From the NCBI RefSeq assembly GCF_003687455.1, contig NZ_PHOA01000007.1, forward strand, positions 1 through 44,775: a stretch of DNA of 44,775 bases, in the 5' to 3' direction. The stretch is from Kocuria tytonicola (GTDB lineage: Bacteria; Actinomycetota; Actinomycetes; Actinomycetales; Micrococcaceae). Under the pieces are notes generated by a model. The model was not told where the DNA came from, ran no database searches, and saw only the letters and a program-made list of their open reading frames with translations. Made by a program: the position numbers and the translations under genes. Shown here piece by piece: positions 32,945 to 39,890 of this stretch (positions are counted from its first letter, which is position 1; each line of letters begins with the position of its first letter).

Positions 32945-34114
32945 TCACATCTGCCGGTCCCAGGGCTCCCGCAGCCACGTGGTGACGGCCTCGGTGTCCT
33001 CCCCCAGCTGCGGCGGGGCCTGCGTGGGGGACTGCAGCGGCGGGGTCCACTGAGCGGGGTGGCGGAACTGGCGGCCCACGGTCGCGCCCGTGCGGTCCTG
33101 GACGTCCACGGTGGGTTCCAGCCCCAGTTCCTCGGCCAGGGCCACTCCCTCGTCGATGCCGGCCACCTTGCCCGCCGGGACCCCCGCCTCCGTGAGCGCC
33201 TGCTGCCACTCGGAGGCGGTCCTCGCGGCCAGCGCCTCCTCCAGCACGGCCGTGAGCTCCGTGCGGTGGGCCACGCGGGCGGAGTTCGTGGCGTAGTCCT
33301 CGTCCTCGGCCACCTCGGGGATCCCCAGGACCTCCGTGAAGCGGCGGAACTGGCCGTGGTTGCCCACCGTGACCGTGAGCGGCGCGTCCGCGCACTGCAG
33401 CATCTGGTACGGCACGATCGACGGGTGGTCGTTGCCCATCCGCTGCGGCACCTTCCCGGCGCCCAGGTACGCCTGGCCCTGGTTGACCAGCGCGCCCTGC
33501 AGGCTGGAGAGCAAGCTGACGTCGATGTGCGCGCCGCGACCCGTGCGGCGTCGTTGTTCCAGGGCGGCGAGCGTGCCGATCGTGGCGTCCTTGGCGGTGA
33601 GCACGTCCACGAGCGCGACGCCCGCCTTGGTGGGCTCTCCGTCCGCGGGGCCGGTGATGCTCATGAGCCCGCCCACGGCCTGCACCAGGAAGTCGTAGCC
33701 GGGCATGTGCGCGCCGCCTGCGGTGCCGAAGCCGGAGACGGACACGTAGACCACCCCGGGGTTCTCGGCAGAGATCTCGTCGTAGCCCAGACCCAGCTTG
33801 GCCATGCCGCCGGGCTTGAAGTTCTCCACCACCACGTCCGCGCGCAGGGCCAGCTCACGGGCCAGCTCGCGGCCCTCGTCCTCCCGCAGGTCCAGGCACA
33901 CGGACTCCTTGTTGCGGTTCACGGACTCGTAGTACGTGGGCCCGGTCTCGGAGAACGGCGGGCCCCACTGCCGGGTGTCATCCCCGGTGCCGGGGCGCTC
34001 CACCTTGACCACGCGCGCCCCCAGGTCCGCGAGGGTCATGGTGCACAGCGGGCCCGCGAGCACGCGGGAGAAGTCGGCGACGAGCACGCCGTCCAGGGGC
34101 AGGGGATCGGTCAC
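32945..34114 (-). CDS. CaiB/BaiF class III CoA-transferase
   Basis: 389 residues of the formyl-CoA transferase family, which moves CoA between carboxylic acids through a covalent Asp intermediate. Conserved parts are DFSRVLAGPLCTMTLADLGA (about 14-33), KVERPGTGDDTR, VVENFKPGGMAKLGL, and the catalytic Asp at about 170 in AGVALVDVLTAKDA. Paired with glutaryl-CoA dehydrogenase downstream, glutarate is the most likely acceptor, as for the mammalian succinate-hydroxymethylglutarate enzyme; this comes from context. The GTG at 34114 has GAGGAGG 5 bases upstream. A one-mismatch copy of the dispersed element falls inside the gene (about 33544) and another just upstream (34198). Confidence 0.87.
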   Translation of the reverse strand: MTDPLPLDGVLVADFSRVLAGPLCTMTLADLGARVVKVERPGTGDDTRQWGPPFSETGPTYYESVNRNKESVCLDLREDEGRELARELALRADVVVENFKPGGMAKLGLGYDEISAENPGVVYVSVSGFGTAGGAHMPGYDFLVQAVGGLMSITGPADGEPTKAGVALVDVLTAKDATIGTLAALEQRRRTGRGAHIDVSLLSSLQGALVNQGQAYLGAGKVPQRMGNDHPSIVPYQMLQCADAPLTVTVGNHGQFRRFTEVLGIPEVAEDEDYATNSARVAHRTELTAVLEEALAARTASEWQQALTEAGVPAGKVAGIDEGVALAEELGLEPTVDVQDRTGATVGRQFRHPAQWTPPLQSPTQAPPQLGEDTEAVTTWLREPWDRQM

Positions 34115-34215
34115 GGTGTCCTCCTCGGGTCGGGGGTTTCTCCCCACTCTATGACCGGGGGCACACCCGTCGGGCGCGCGTCTGGAATGGCGGGAACGAC
34201 GACGCCGTGTGGCAC

Positions 34216-34779
34216 CTAATCTCCCAGGCTGTCCGGGAGCGTGGCGTCGAGCGGAAAGGAGAAGGCTTCGAGCCCCCGGGGTATGAAGTGCCGGATGTAG
34301 TCATCCGCGGCCACCGTCATGACGCCCCAGTCCGGATACAGGGGTGCACCCCACCCGAACTGGCAAGTCGAAGACCACATGAAGTCCGGCATCCCCAGCT
34401 CGCCGATGCTGGTCATCGTGTCGTCGAGGTTCAGGACCTGCTGCACACAGTTCAGATCTCCGACGGTCACAAGGGCGGCGCCCACCAGTTCGTGCCGATA
34501 ACCCCGCCACCGCGTCACGGTCCAGGTGGCATCAGCGGGCACGAACCCACCCAGCGCCTCTCGGAGGGTCCACACGAAATCTTCGGAAACCCTGCCCCGT
34601 GATGAATCCCAGCCGGTCATGTCCGCGCCCGCGTCCGCCGCACGGTGCCGCAGGTCATAGAGGTCGATGGTCCGCAGCTGCTCCCCTTCAGTCACGCCGC
34701 CGGGGAGGAACGCAGACCACGGGCTGTAAGCGCCGTCTTCCTCATGGCGCAGCGGCAGAAGGAGCCGGTAGTGAGCCAT
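34216..34779 (-). CDS. Hypothetical protein in a lower-GC pocket
   Basis: 187 residues, not recognised. It has no signal peptide or membrane helix. The start reads MAHYRLLLPLRHEEDGAYSP, the middle is rich in Trp and Arg (VWTLREALGGFVPADATWTV), and the end is FPLDATLPDSLGD. AGGAAG lies 4 bases before the ATG at 34779, which is why I prefer it over an in-frame ATG at 34839. Base composition is less GC-rich than in neighbouring genes and codon choice is less biased, as expected for recently acquired or poorly expressed DNA. Confidence 0.55.
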   Translation of the reverse strand: MAHYRLLLPLRHEEDGAYSPWSAFLPGGVTEGEQLRTIDLYDLRHRAADAGADMTGWDSSRGRVSEDFVWTLREALGGFVPADATWTVTRWRGYRHELVGAALVTVGDLNCVQQVLNLDDTMTSIGELGMPDFMWSSTCQFGWGAPLYPDWGVMTVAADDYIRHFIPRGLEAFSFPLDATLPDSLGD

Positions 34780-34930
34780 GCCCCTTCCTGCCAGCGCCGG
34801 AGGGACCAGATCGGCTGTGACCGGGTTGCCGTTCTGCATCGCGTACCGCCTATTTGAGCACTTTGCCAGGGTCATCGGGATTCGAGTGGAGGGGCTCCAT
34901 CGTCGAGCAGAACAGCGGGCTCCACAGCCC

Positions 34931-35158
34931 CTAGCCGCGTGACCGCACGTCTTCCTGCATCTTGCGCTCCAGCCGACGATCGGAGGCCCTCATGACGAAC
35001 CGGAGCGGCCACGCCAGAACAAGGCTGATGACCACCATCGCCAACAGGCGCCACCAGAAGTTCTCCATGCCAGCGGTCAGCGTCTGGCCAATGGCGACGA
35101 TGACCGCAATACCGATCAAGAAAATTGGGCTTGTTGCCGGGTTCAGAGGTCGTTCCAT
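34931..35158 (-). CDS. Small membrane protein of unknown function
   Basis: 75 residues. Two hydrophobic segments, IFLIGIAVIVAIGQTLTAG (about 12-30) and WWRLLAMVVISLVLAWPLRF (about 34-53), are followed by a charged tail (RASDRRLERKMQEDVRSRG). The ATG at 35158 has GGTGAAG upstream; a GTG at 35248 would add 30 hydrophilic residues and cannot be excluded. The local GC content is clearly lower than in the flanking catabolic genes. No family recognised. Confidence 0.5.
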   Translation of the reverse strand: MERPLNPATSPIFLIGIAVIVAIGQTLTAGMENFWWRLLAMVVISLVLAWPLRFVMRASDRRLERKMQEDVRSRG

Positions 35159-35321
35159 CACTTCACCGTACGACTCGCCCGGAACAGGTTCCAGTGTTCC
35201 AAGGTCATTTTCGGAAACTCTGGCCGGCTGGCCAGTCTGGGGCCGCACTCCAGCACATTCTTAACATTTCAATTGACGGGGACGCAGTACCCCCGGAATC
35301 CCGCGCCTGTAGTGTCGCCAC

Positions 35322-35552
35322 ATGAGACGAACCACCTGGCTCCGCGCCTTGGCCGCATTACTCCTGGCGGTGGCGCTCGTGTGGTTTTGGGGACGCTACG
35401 CCCTGTTTCCAGCGGAGATGACCACCGGGAACGCGCGCTTCATCGGCTGGGGCCTCGCGCTGCTGGCAGGGTTCGGCAGCTACCGGCTCTGGCTGAAGGC
35501 CGCGGAACTGAGCGAGGACGGCGAGGGCACTGCACCCACACACAAGCGATGA
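35322..35552 (+). CDS. Small membrane protein of unknown function
   Basis: 76 residues with two hydrophobic helices (ALAALLLAVALVWFWGRYAL at about 9-28, and FIGWGLALLAGFGSYRLWL at about 40-58) and a short acidic tail. A TAGTGT box ends 4 bases before the ATG, so the message may be leaderless; TTGACG about 40 bases upstream is too far away to be its -35. It is divergent from the small membrane protein at 34931 and faces the M20 hydrolase gene. No family recognised. Confidence 0.55.
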   Translation: MRRTTWLRALAALLLAVALVWFWGRYALFPAEMTTGNARFIGWGLALLAGFGSYRLWLKAAELSEDGEGTAPTHKR

Positions 35553-35699
35553 CATGACAGGAACCTCGGACAGACCCGGGATCCTTGTCTCATTCACGTC
35601 GCTACGGGCACGGTGGAAAACGCTCGTGTGCGGGGTTGTCTCGCCACCAGTCACAAGAGGGCCGTTTCTCGGTATCGACGCCGCACGCGGTCCCTGAGC

Positions 35700-36932
35700 T
35701 CACCCCAGCTCCCCCTGCGCCACCCGCAGCAGGGTGGCGGTGAGCATCTCCAGCCCGGCGAGCATGTCCTCGTTCGAGGTGAACTCGTACTCGTTGTGGG
35801 TGATGCCCTGGTGGGAGGGGACGAACAGCATCACGGTGGGCAGCACGTCCTTCACGTTGGTGGAGTCGTGCCCGGCGAGCGTCATGATGCGGGTGTGGGG
35901 CAGGTCCAGCTCCGCCACGACCTCCTGGGCGAGCGCCAGGCCCTCCGGGGCGTACTCCAGCACGTCCCAGGCGTGGCGGTTCACGGTCTGGATCTCCACG
36001 TTCGCGACCCGCGCAGCCTCCTCCACCTCCCGGGCGAAGTGCTCGTCCGCGGCATTCAGCCGCTCGGCGTCCGGGCTGCGGAGGTCGATCACCAGCCGGG
36101 CCTCGCGGGCCACGGCCACCGGGGAGTTGGGCTCGATCAGCAGCTCCCCGCACGACGTGATGACGTCGTGCTCCAGTGCAACCTTCCGGGCCGAGGCGAT
36201 CAGCAAGGAGGCCCCGAGCAGCGCGTCCTTGCGGTCCTCGATCAGCGTGGACCCGGTGTGCGCCTGCTCCCCGAGCACCAGGAACTCGTACTTGCGCACA
36301 CCCCACGTGGCCTCCACCAGGCCGATCGTGAAGCCGTCCTGCTCCATGGACTTGCCCTGCTGGATGTGCAGCTCCACGTACGCGGTGGCCTCCGGGATGC
36401 TGTCCTCGCCGCGCTGGCCCAGGGCATCGAGCGCCTCGCGGACGCTCACGCCGGCGGTGTCCCGGACCTCGAGCGTCTCCTCCAGGTCCCGCTTGCCGGT
36501 GTACACCGAGCTGCCCATCATGGAGGGCTTGAACCGGCAGCCCTCCTCGTTGAACCAGTTCACGACGCACAGGTTCCGGCTCAGCTCCACCTCCCCCGAC
36601 GACGCCGCACGGAACAGTTCCGCGCACGCGTGCGCCCCGGCAAGGACGCCGTACGCGCCGTCGAACCGCCCCGCCCGCGGCTGCGAGTCCAGGTGCGATC
36701 CCACCAGCACGTACGGCGCGCCGGGGGTGTGCTCGAAGAGACCGAACTGGTTGCCGATCGCGTCGTAGTGCACGGTGGCCCCGCGTGCCGTGAGCCACCC
36801 GGCGAACCACTGCCGGTTCAGTCCGTCCGCCTCGGTGGCGGCCTGGCGCTCCACGCCGCCGGACTCGAGCCCGCCGTTGCGGGACATCTGCGCGAACGCG
36901 TCCAGGAAGTCGGAGCTGCTGTGCTGGGTCAT
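35700..36932 (-). CDS. M20 family amidohydrolase, N-carbamoyl-L-amino acid hydrolase / allantoate amidohydrolase type
   Basis: Metal-dependent hydrolase of 410 residues. The family markers are in order: VGSHLDSQPRAGRFDGAYGV (metal ligands His and Asp, about 78-97), NWFNEEGCRF (Glu pair, about 122-131), ELHIQQGKSMEQ (about 190), HTGSTLIEDRKDAL (about 229) and AGHDSTNVKDV (about 350). The zinc or manganese site looks complete. Likely substrates are N-carbamoyl amino acids, ureidoglycine or allantoate. A copy of the dispersed element encodes Ala-Ala-Ser-Ser at 109-112, between the two metal-binding motifs. The ATG at 36932 has GGGAGG 7 bases upstream. Confidence 0.87.
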   Translation of the reverse strand: MTQHSSSDFLDAFAQMSRNGGLESGGVERQAATEADGLNRQWFAGWLTARGATVHYDAIGNQFGLFEHTPGAPYVLVGSHLDSQPRAGRFDGAYGVLAGAHACAELFRAASSGEVELSRNLCVVNWFNEEGCRFKPSMMGSSVYTGKRDLEETLEVRDTAGVSVREALDALGQRGEDSIPEATAYVELHIQQGKSMEQDGFTIGLVEATWGVRKYEFLVLGEQAHTGSTLIEDRKDALLGASLLIASARKVALEHDVITSCGELLIEPNSPVAVAREARLVIDLRSPDAERLNAADEHFAREVEEAARVANVEIQTVNRHAWDVLEYAPEGLALAQEVVAELDLPHTRIMTLAGHDSTNVKDVLPTVMLFVPSHQGITHNEYEFTSNEDMLAGLEMLTATLLRVAQGELG

Positions 36933-37135
36933 GGGCGTGCCTCCCGGGGCGTGTGCGGAGCCGGGACCGACCCGGCGGATGCTCGTGGGGCCATGCTACG
37001 GCGCGGGTGTGACGCGCATCTCGCCAGCCGCGCGCCCCAGGGTCGGCACACGCGGTCGCACCACCCCGGCCGCCCTCTGGTGCTTCGACGCACCCCCTGC
37101 ACGGACGGGCAGTTCCCCGCCCGCGCATTCCGGAC

Positions 37136-37146
37136 GACGACGCCGC
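37136..37146 (-). repeat. Dispersed element just beyond the MFS gene stop
   Basis: Exact copy (GACGACGCCGC) ending 1 base before the stop codon of the leftward MFS gene (37148). The rest of the 215-base gap up to the M20 gene start (36933-37135) shows no gene and no clear promoter. Confidence 0.65.
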
Positions 37147-37147
37147 A

Positions 37148-38473
37148 CTACGCCTTGCGCGGGCCCCGCACCGCCTTCTCCACACCGCTGGCGAGCAGCA
37201 GCGCGCACGTGAGCCAGATGGCTCCGCCCGGACCGAACGGCGCGGCCACCGCACCGGCGGCGACCGGGAGGATCACCTGGCCCAGCCGGTTGCCCATGAG
37301 CCGCACGGCGAGCGCGGAGCCGCGCCACGTGCCGGGCACGGACGTGGAGATCAGGGTCATGGTCAGTGGCTGGCCCAGGCCCAGGAAGAACCCACCCACG
37401 GCCAGGAAGAGGGAGGCCCACCAGAAGCTGTCCAGGAACAGCGGAGGAACGATCAGCGCCAGTCCGGAGGCCAGCAGGCTCGCGATCAGCAGCGCCCGGC
37501 GCGAGTACCTTCCGGACAGCCACGGCAGCAGCAGGCGGGAGGCGATGGATGCCAGCCCCCGAACCCCCAGGAGCACGCCCACCACGGACGGGGCCACTCC
37601 CGCGTCCTCCCCCACCAGCGGCAGGAACGCGGTGAGGATGTCGATCATGGCCAGCAGGGACAGCGAGGCCACCATGTTGGACATGATCCCGGGGGTGCGC
37701 AGGATGCGCAGGACGTCCGGGCGCTCGTCGGCTCGCGGTGCGTTATGGGCGGGGTCCGACGTCGCGGGTGGTGAGGTGTCCGGCGCGATGGTGCCCTGGG
37801 GCGCGGTGGGTGCCGCGGCGTCGTCGTCCGGGGTGCTGGCGGCATCTGCGCTCCGGGGGCTGCCCGCCGCGACCGGACCACAACGGAAGACCAGCAGCGG
37901 AGCGGCGAGGACCGTCACGAGCACGCCGATCCACAGGCTCTCGTTCACGGCCGCGAGGCGTTCGGGGGAGGCGATGTCCGAGCCGTGGCCCACGATCCAC
38001 CCGCCGAGCGCCGGGCCGATCATCTGGCCCGCGGAGAAAGCTGCGGTGAACCACCCGAAGCCCTTGTCCAGGTCCCGGTCCGCGGCGTAGCGCGCGATCG
38101 CGGTCTGCCCGCCGATCGTGAAACAGAGGTGGCCCATGCCCAGGACGGCACTCGCGGCGAAGACCATCCCCACGGAGTTCGCCAGCGCCAGGCCCACCCC
38201 GGCGAGGGCGAGCAGCCCCACCCCGGAGAGGATCAGCAGGCGCAGCTGGGGAATCCGGTCCGACATGCGGCCCAGCCACACCGCGCTGACCAGGGGCAGC
38301 AGGGCGTAGGCGGCGGTGGTGAGGCCGATGACCACGGGATCCGCGCCGAGCCCCAGCAGCTTGTACGAGGTGATGGGACGGAACAGGTTCAGCCCGGACT
38401 GGGTGAGCACCGCGCACGCCACCATGATCCACAGCCACGTGCTGGACCGGGGCGCGCGGGTGGTCTGGGACAT
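37148..38473 (-). CDS. MFS transporter
   Basis: 441 residues with about twelve helices. MFS motif A is recognisable as VWLGRMSDRIPQLRLL after helix 2. The first half contains GHLCFTIGGQTAIARY and AGQMIGPALGGWIVGHG, and the second half ends with GAIWLTCALLLASGVEKAV. The central loop of about 50 residues is low in complexity and carries a copy of the dispersed element read as Asp-Asp-Ala-Ala at about 217-220. The ATG at 38473 begins the family-like sequence. The substrate is not predictable; it may export rather than import. It lies upstream of the M20 hydrolase on the same strand, 215 bases apart, so joint function is possible but unsupported. Confidence 0.83.
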   Translation of the reverse strand: MSQTTRAPRSSTWLWIMVACAVLTQSGLNLFRPITSYKLLGLGADPVVIGLTTAAYALLPLVSAVWLGRMSDRIPQLRLLILSGVGLLALAGVGLALANSVGMVFAASAVLGMGHLCFTIGGQTAIARYAADRDLDKGFGWFTAAFSAGQMIGPALGGWIVGHGSDIASPERLAAVNESLWIGVLVTVLAAPLLVFRCGPVAAGSPRSADAASTPDDDAAAPTAPQGTIAPDTSPPATSDPAHNAPRADERPDVLRILRTPGIMSNMVASLSLLAMIDILTAFLPLVGEDAGVAPSVVGVLLGVRGLASIASRLLLPWLSGRYSRRALLIASLLASGLALIVPPLFLDSFWWASLFLAVGGFFLGLGQPLTMTLISTSVPGTWRGSALAVRLMGNRLGQVILPVAAGAVAAPFGPGGAIWLTCALLLASGVEKAVRGPRKA

Positions 38474-38585
38474 GGGGTCCACACTAGATGGACTGACCGG
38501 AGACGTTGATCGCCATCCCCGGGGCGGGTCAGGAGAAAGACCTGGTAGACGCCCTCCGTCCACTCCCTGCTCCGCGCAGCCCGGA

Positions 38586-38759
38586 TCACCGAGGCAATCC
38601 TTCGGTCCTCCCTGTCTCCTGCAGACAGCTCCACCGCGTGCTCCACGTGTACAGCTCGAGGGCGGCCCTCTCGTCACCTCCCGCCTCTCGCAGGTACGGC
38701 GCGAAGCGGGGATCGGAGATGGCCTGCCGGATGGCCGGAAGAGTGTCGCCACTGGTCAC
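38586..38759 (-). pseudogene. Remnant of an Abi-like (abortive infection) family protein, N-terminus only
   Basis: A 57-codon frame from GTG at 38759 reads AIRQAISDPRFAPYLREAGG, then DERAALELYTW. This resembles the N-terminus of actinobacterial Abi-like proteins, in which a surface segment RxxxYLxAAGGDxxxALxLYxWN leads into a helical domain of 200 or more residues. Here the similarity ends after LYTW, the frame stops at 38586, and no continuation is visible before the divergent MFS start at 38473. A TAGCAT box lies just before the GTG. The assignment rests on about 30 residues. Confidence 0.4.
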
Positions 38760-38785
38760 GAGGCAATGCTAGCCAGGACGAGAAC

Positions 38786-38827
38786 GCCCCGGTGCCGCCT
38801 CTGTCCTGCATGCGCCCGGGGCTTTTT
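38786..38827 (+). terminator. Terminator-like hairpin with T-run on the plus strand
   Basis: GCCCCGG (38786-38792) pairs with CCGGGGC (38816-38822), followed directly by five T. The loop is long (23 bases). The T-run points to plus-strand transcription, but no plus-strand gene ends here. Confidence 0.4.
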
Positions 38828-38924
38828 CTGTGTCCACGCTCCGCGAATCCTCCGAACAGATGCGTGCCGACTCTGCACTGGACATGTCCGCTCGGCACAA
38901 CTGGACGTTCGGCAGGTGCACCGG

Positions 38925-39521
38925 TCAGGCACCCGTGAGCACGCACCGGCCCATGTCGGTGTGCAGCGCCCCTCCCGAACGCCCCTCTCCCAGCACGGAG
39001 GAGACCAGGCGGATCTCCCCCAGGGTCCACTCGGGGCCCTCGTACACGGACAGTGCGTGCACCACGTGGGCGAGTTCGGGGCCGCTGTGCGCGCGGACGC
39101 GTGAGCCGCGGCGTCGTTCCTTGGCCTGGCGGGTGCGCTCGGTGCGTGAGGTACGGGCGACGGTGAGGTGGGCGCGCTGGCGGGAGCGCTCCTCGGGGTC
39201 CAGGGAGCAGGCGTGCATGAGGTCCGCGAGCGCCGCGGTGTCCCCGCCGAGTCCGATCCACAGCGTGGTGCCGGAGAACGATCCCGCCCCGTGCAGGCCC
39301 ACCCGCAGCGGCGGGAACCCGCGGGCCACCTCCTGCAGGTGCTCCGCGAGATCGGGGACCGCGCCCTCCGGCTGCTCGCCGTAGAACCCCAGGGTCACGT
39401 GCCACTGCTCGGGATCGCCCCAGCGCAGGGTGGTGCCGGTCAGGGCGCGCACCTCGGCCAGCGCGTGCACCAGGTGCTCACGGGCGGCGCGGGGAGGGTA
39501 TGCGGCGGCGAAAAGCCTCAT
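38925..39521 (-). CDS. thpR: RNA 2',3'-cyclic phosphodiesterase (2'-5' RNA ligase family)
   Basis: 198 residues of the 2H phosphoesterase superfamily. The two catalytic H-x-T-x motifs are intact: HVTLGF (His41, Thr43) and HLTVAR (His118, Thr120), and the start MRLFAAAYPPRAAREHL is typical of ThpR/LigT. The enzyme opens 2',3'-cyclic phosphates on RNA and can ligate 2'-5' ends in vitro. A basic stretch between the second motif and the end (RTRQAKERRRGSRVRAHSG) carries a one-mismatch copy of the dispersed element near 39108. The ATG at 39521 matches the family start; the gene stands alone. Confidence 0.9.
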   Translation of the reverse strand: MRLFAAAYPPRAAREHLVHALAEVRALTGTTLRWGDPEQWHVTLGFYGEQPEGAVPDLAEHLQEVARGFPPLRVGLHGAGSFSGTTLWIGLGGDTAALADLMHACSLDPEERSRQRAHLTVARTSRTERTRQAKERRRGSRVRAHSGPELAHVVHALSVYEGPEWTLGEIRLVSSVLGEGRSGGALHTDMGRCVLTGA

Positions 39522-39588
39522 GCGCCCACTCTAGGAGCGCGGGCACCGGAGGACTACCCTGAACCACACCCCACCCTGAGGAGCCGCC

Positions 39589-39810
39589 GTGCAACCCGCC
39601 ATGAAGATCTCCCTGTCACTCACCGCCGTGGGCCTGATCGGTTTCGCGGTGTTCTTCACGTGGCTCCAGGTGGAAGCCATCGACCCCTCCGGCGGTGTTC
39701 CCATCGGGCTGGCCATGCTGTGCATGGTCACCGCCCTGCTGGCGATCGGCGGGGTGCTGTGCGTGCTGGCCACCTGGTTGTCGCGCTTCATCGTGGGCAG
39801 GGACGACTGA
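39589..39810 (+). CDS. Small membrane protein of unknown function
   Basis: 73 residues with two hydrophobic helices, ISLSLTAVGLIGFAVFFTWL (about 7-26) and IGLAMLCMVTALLAIGGVL (about 39-57), and a short charged tail. TGAGGAG lies 5 bases before the GTG at 39589, a good ribosome site that favours it over the ATG at 39601. Codon use is fully typical of the genome, unlike the small membrane proteins near 35000. It is divergent from the 2'-5' ligase gene and ends at a strong terminator. Confidence 0.7.
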   Translation: MQPAMKISLSLTAVGLIGFAVFFTWLQVEAIDPSGGVPIGLAMLCMVTALLAIGGVLCVLATWLSRFIVGRDD

Positions 39811-39827
39811 CTCCCCGGTGACGGACC

Positions 39828-39859
39828 CGCCGACGGCGCGCAACCCCGCGCCGTCGGCG
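39828..39859. terminator. Strong bidirectional hairpin between convergent genes
   Basis: A perfect 13-base stem (CGCCGACGGCGCG with CGCGCCGTCGGCG) and a 6-base loop sit between the stops of the small membrane protein (39810) and the glycerophosphodiesterase (39891). Short outer arms (CGGTGA/TCACCG) could extend it. Confidence 0.82.
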
Positions 39860-39890
39860 TCTCACCGTAGCCGTGACCGCGACCGCAGCC

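Larger units (their letters stand above)
38474..38924. other. 451-base region with degraded content
   Basis: Between the MFS gene start and the 2'-5' ligase stop. Apart from the Abi-like remnant (38586-38759) and the hairpin with T-run (38786-38827), I see no gene. Base composition is somewhat lower in GC than the flanks, as expected of decaying DNA. Confidence 0.5.

Noticed and set aside
38674-39405. Open frame of about 240 codons antisense-shifted across the 2'-5' ligase gene
   Set aside because: It overlaps the ligase gene in another frame; only its last part (38586-38759 region, in a related frame) shows protein-like sequence, reported separately as a remnant.
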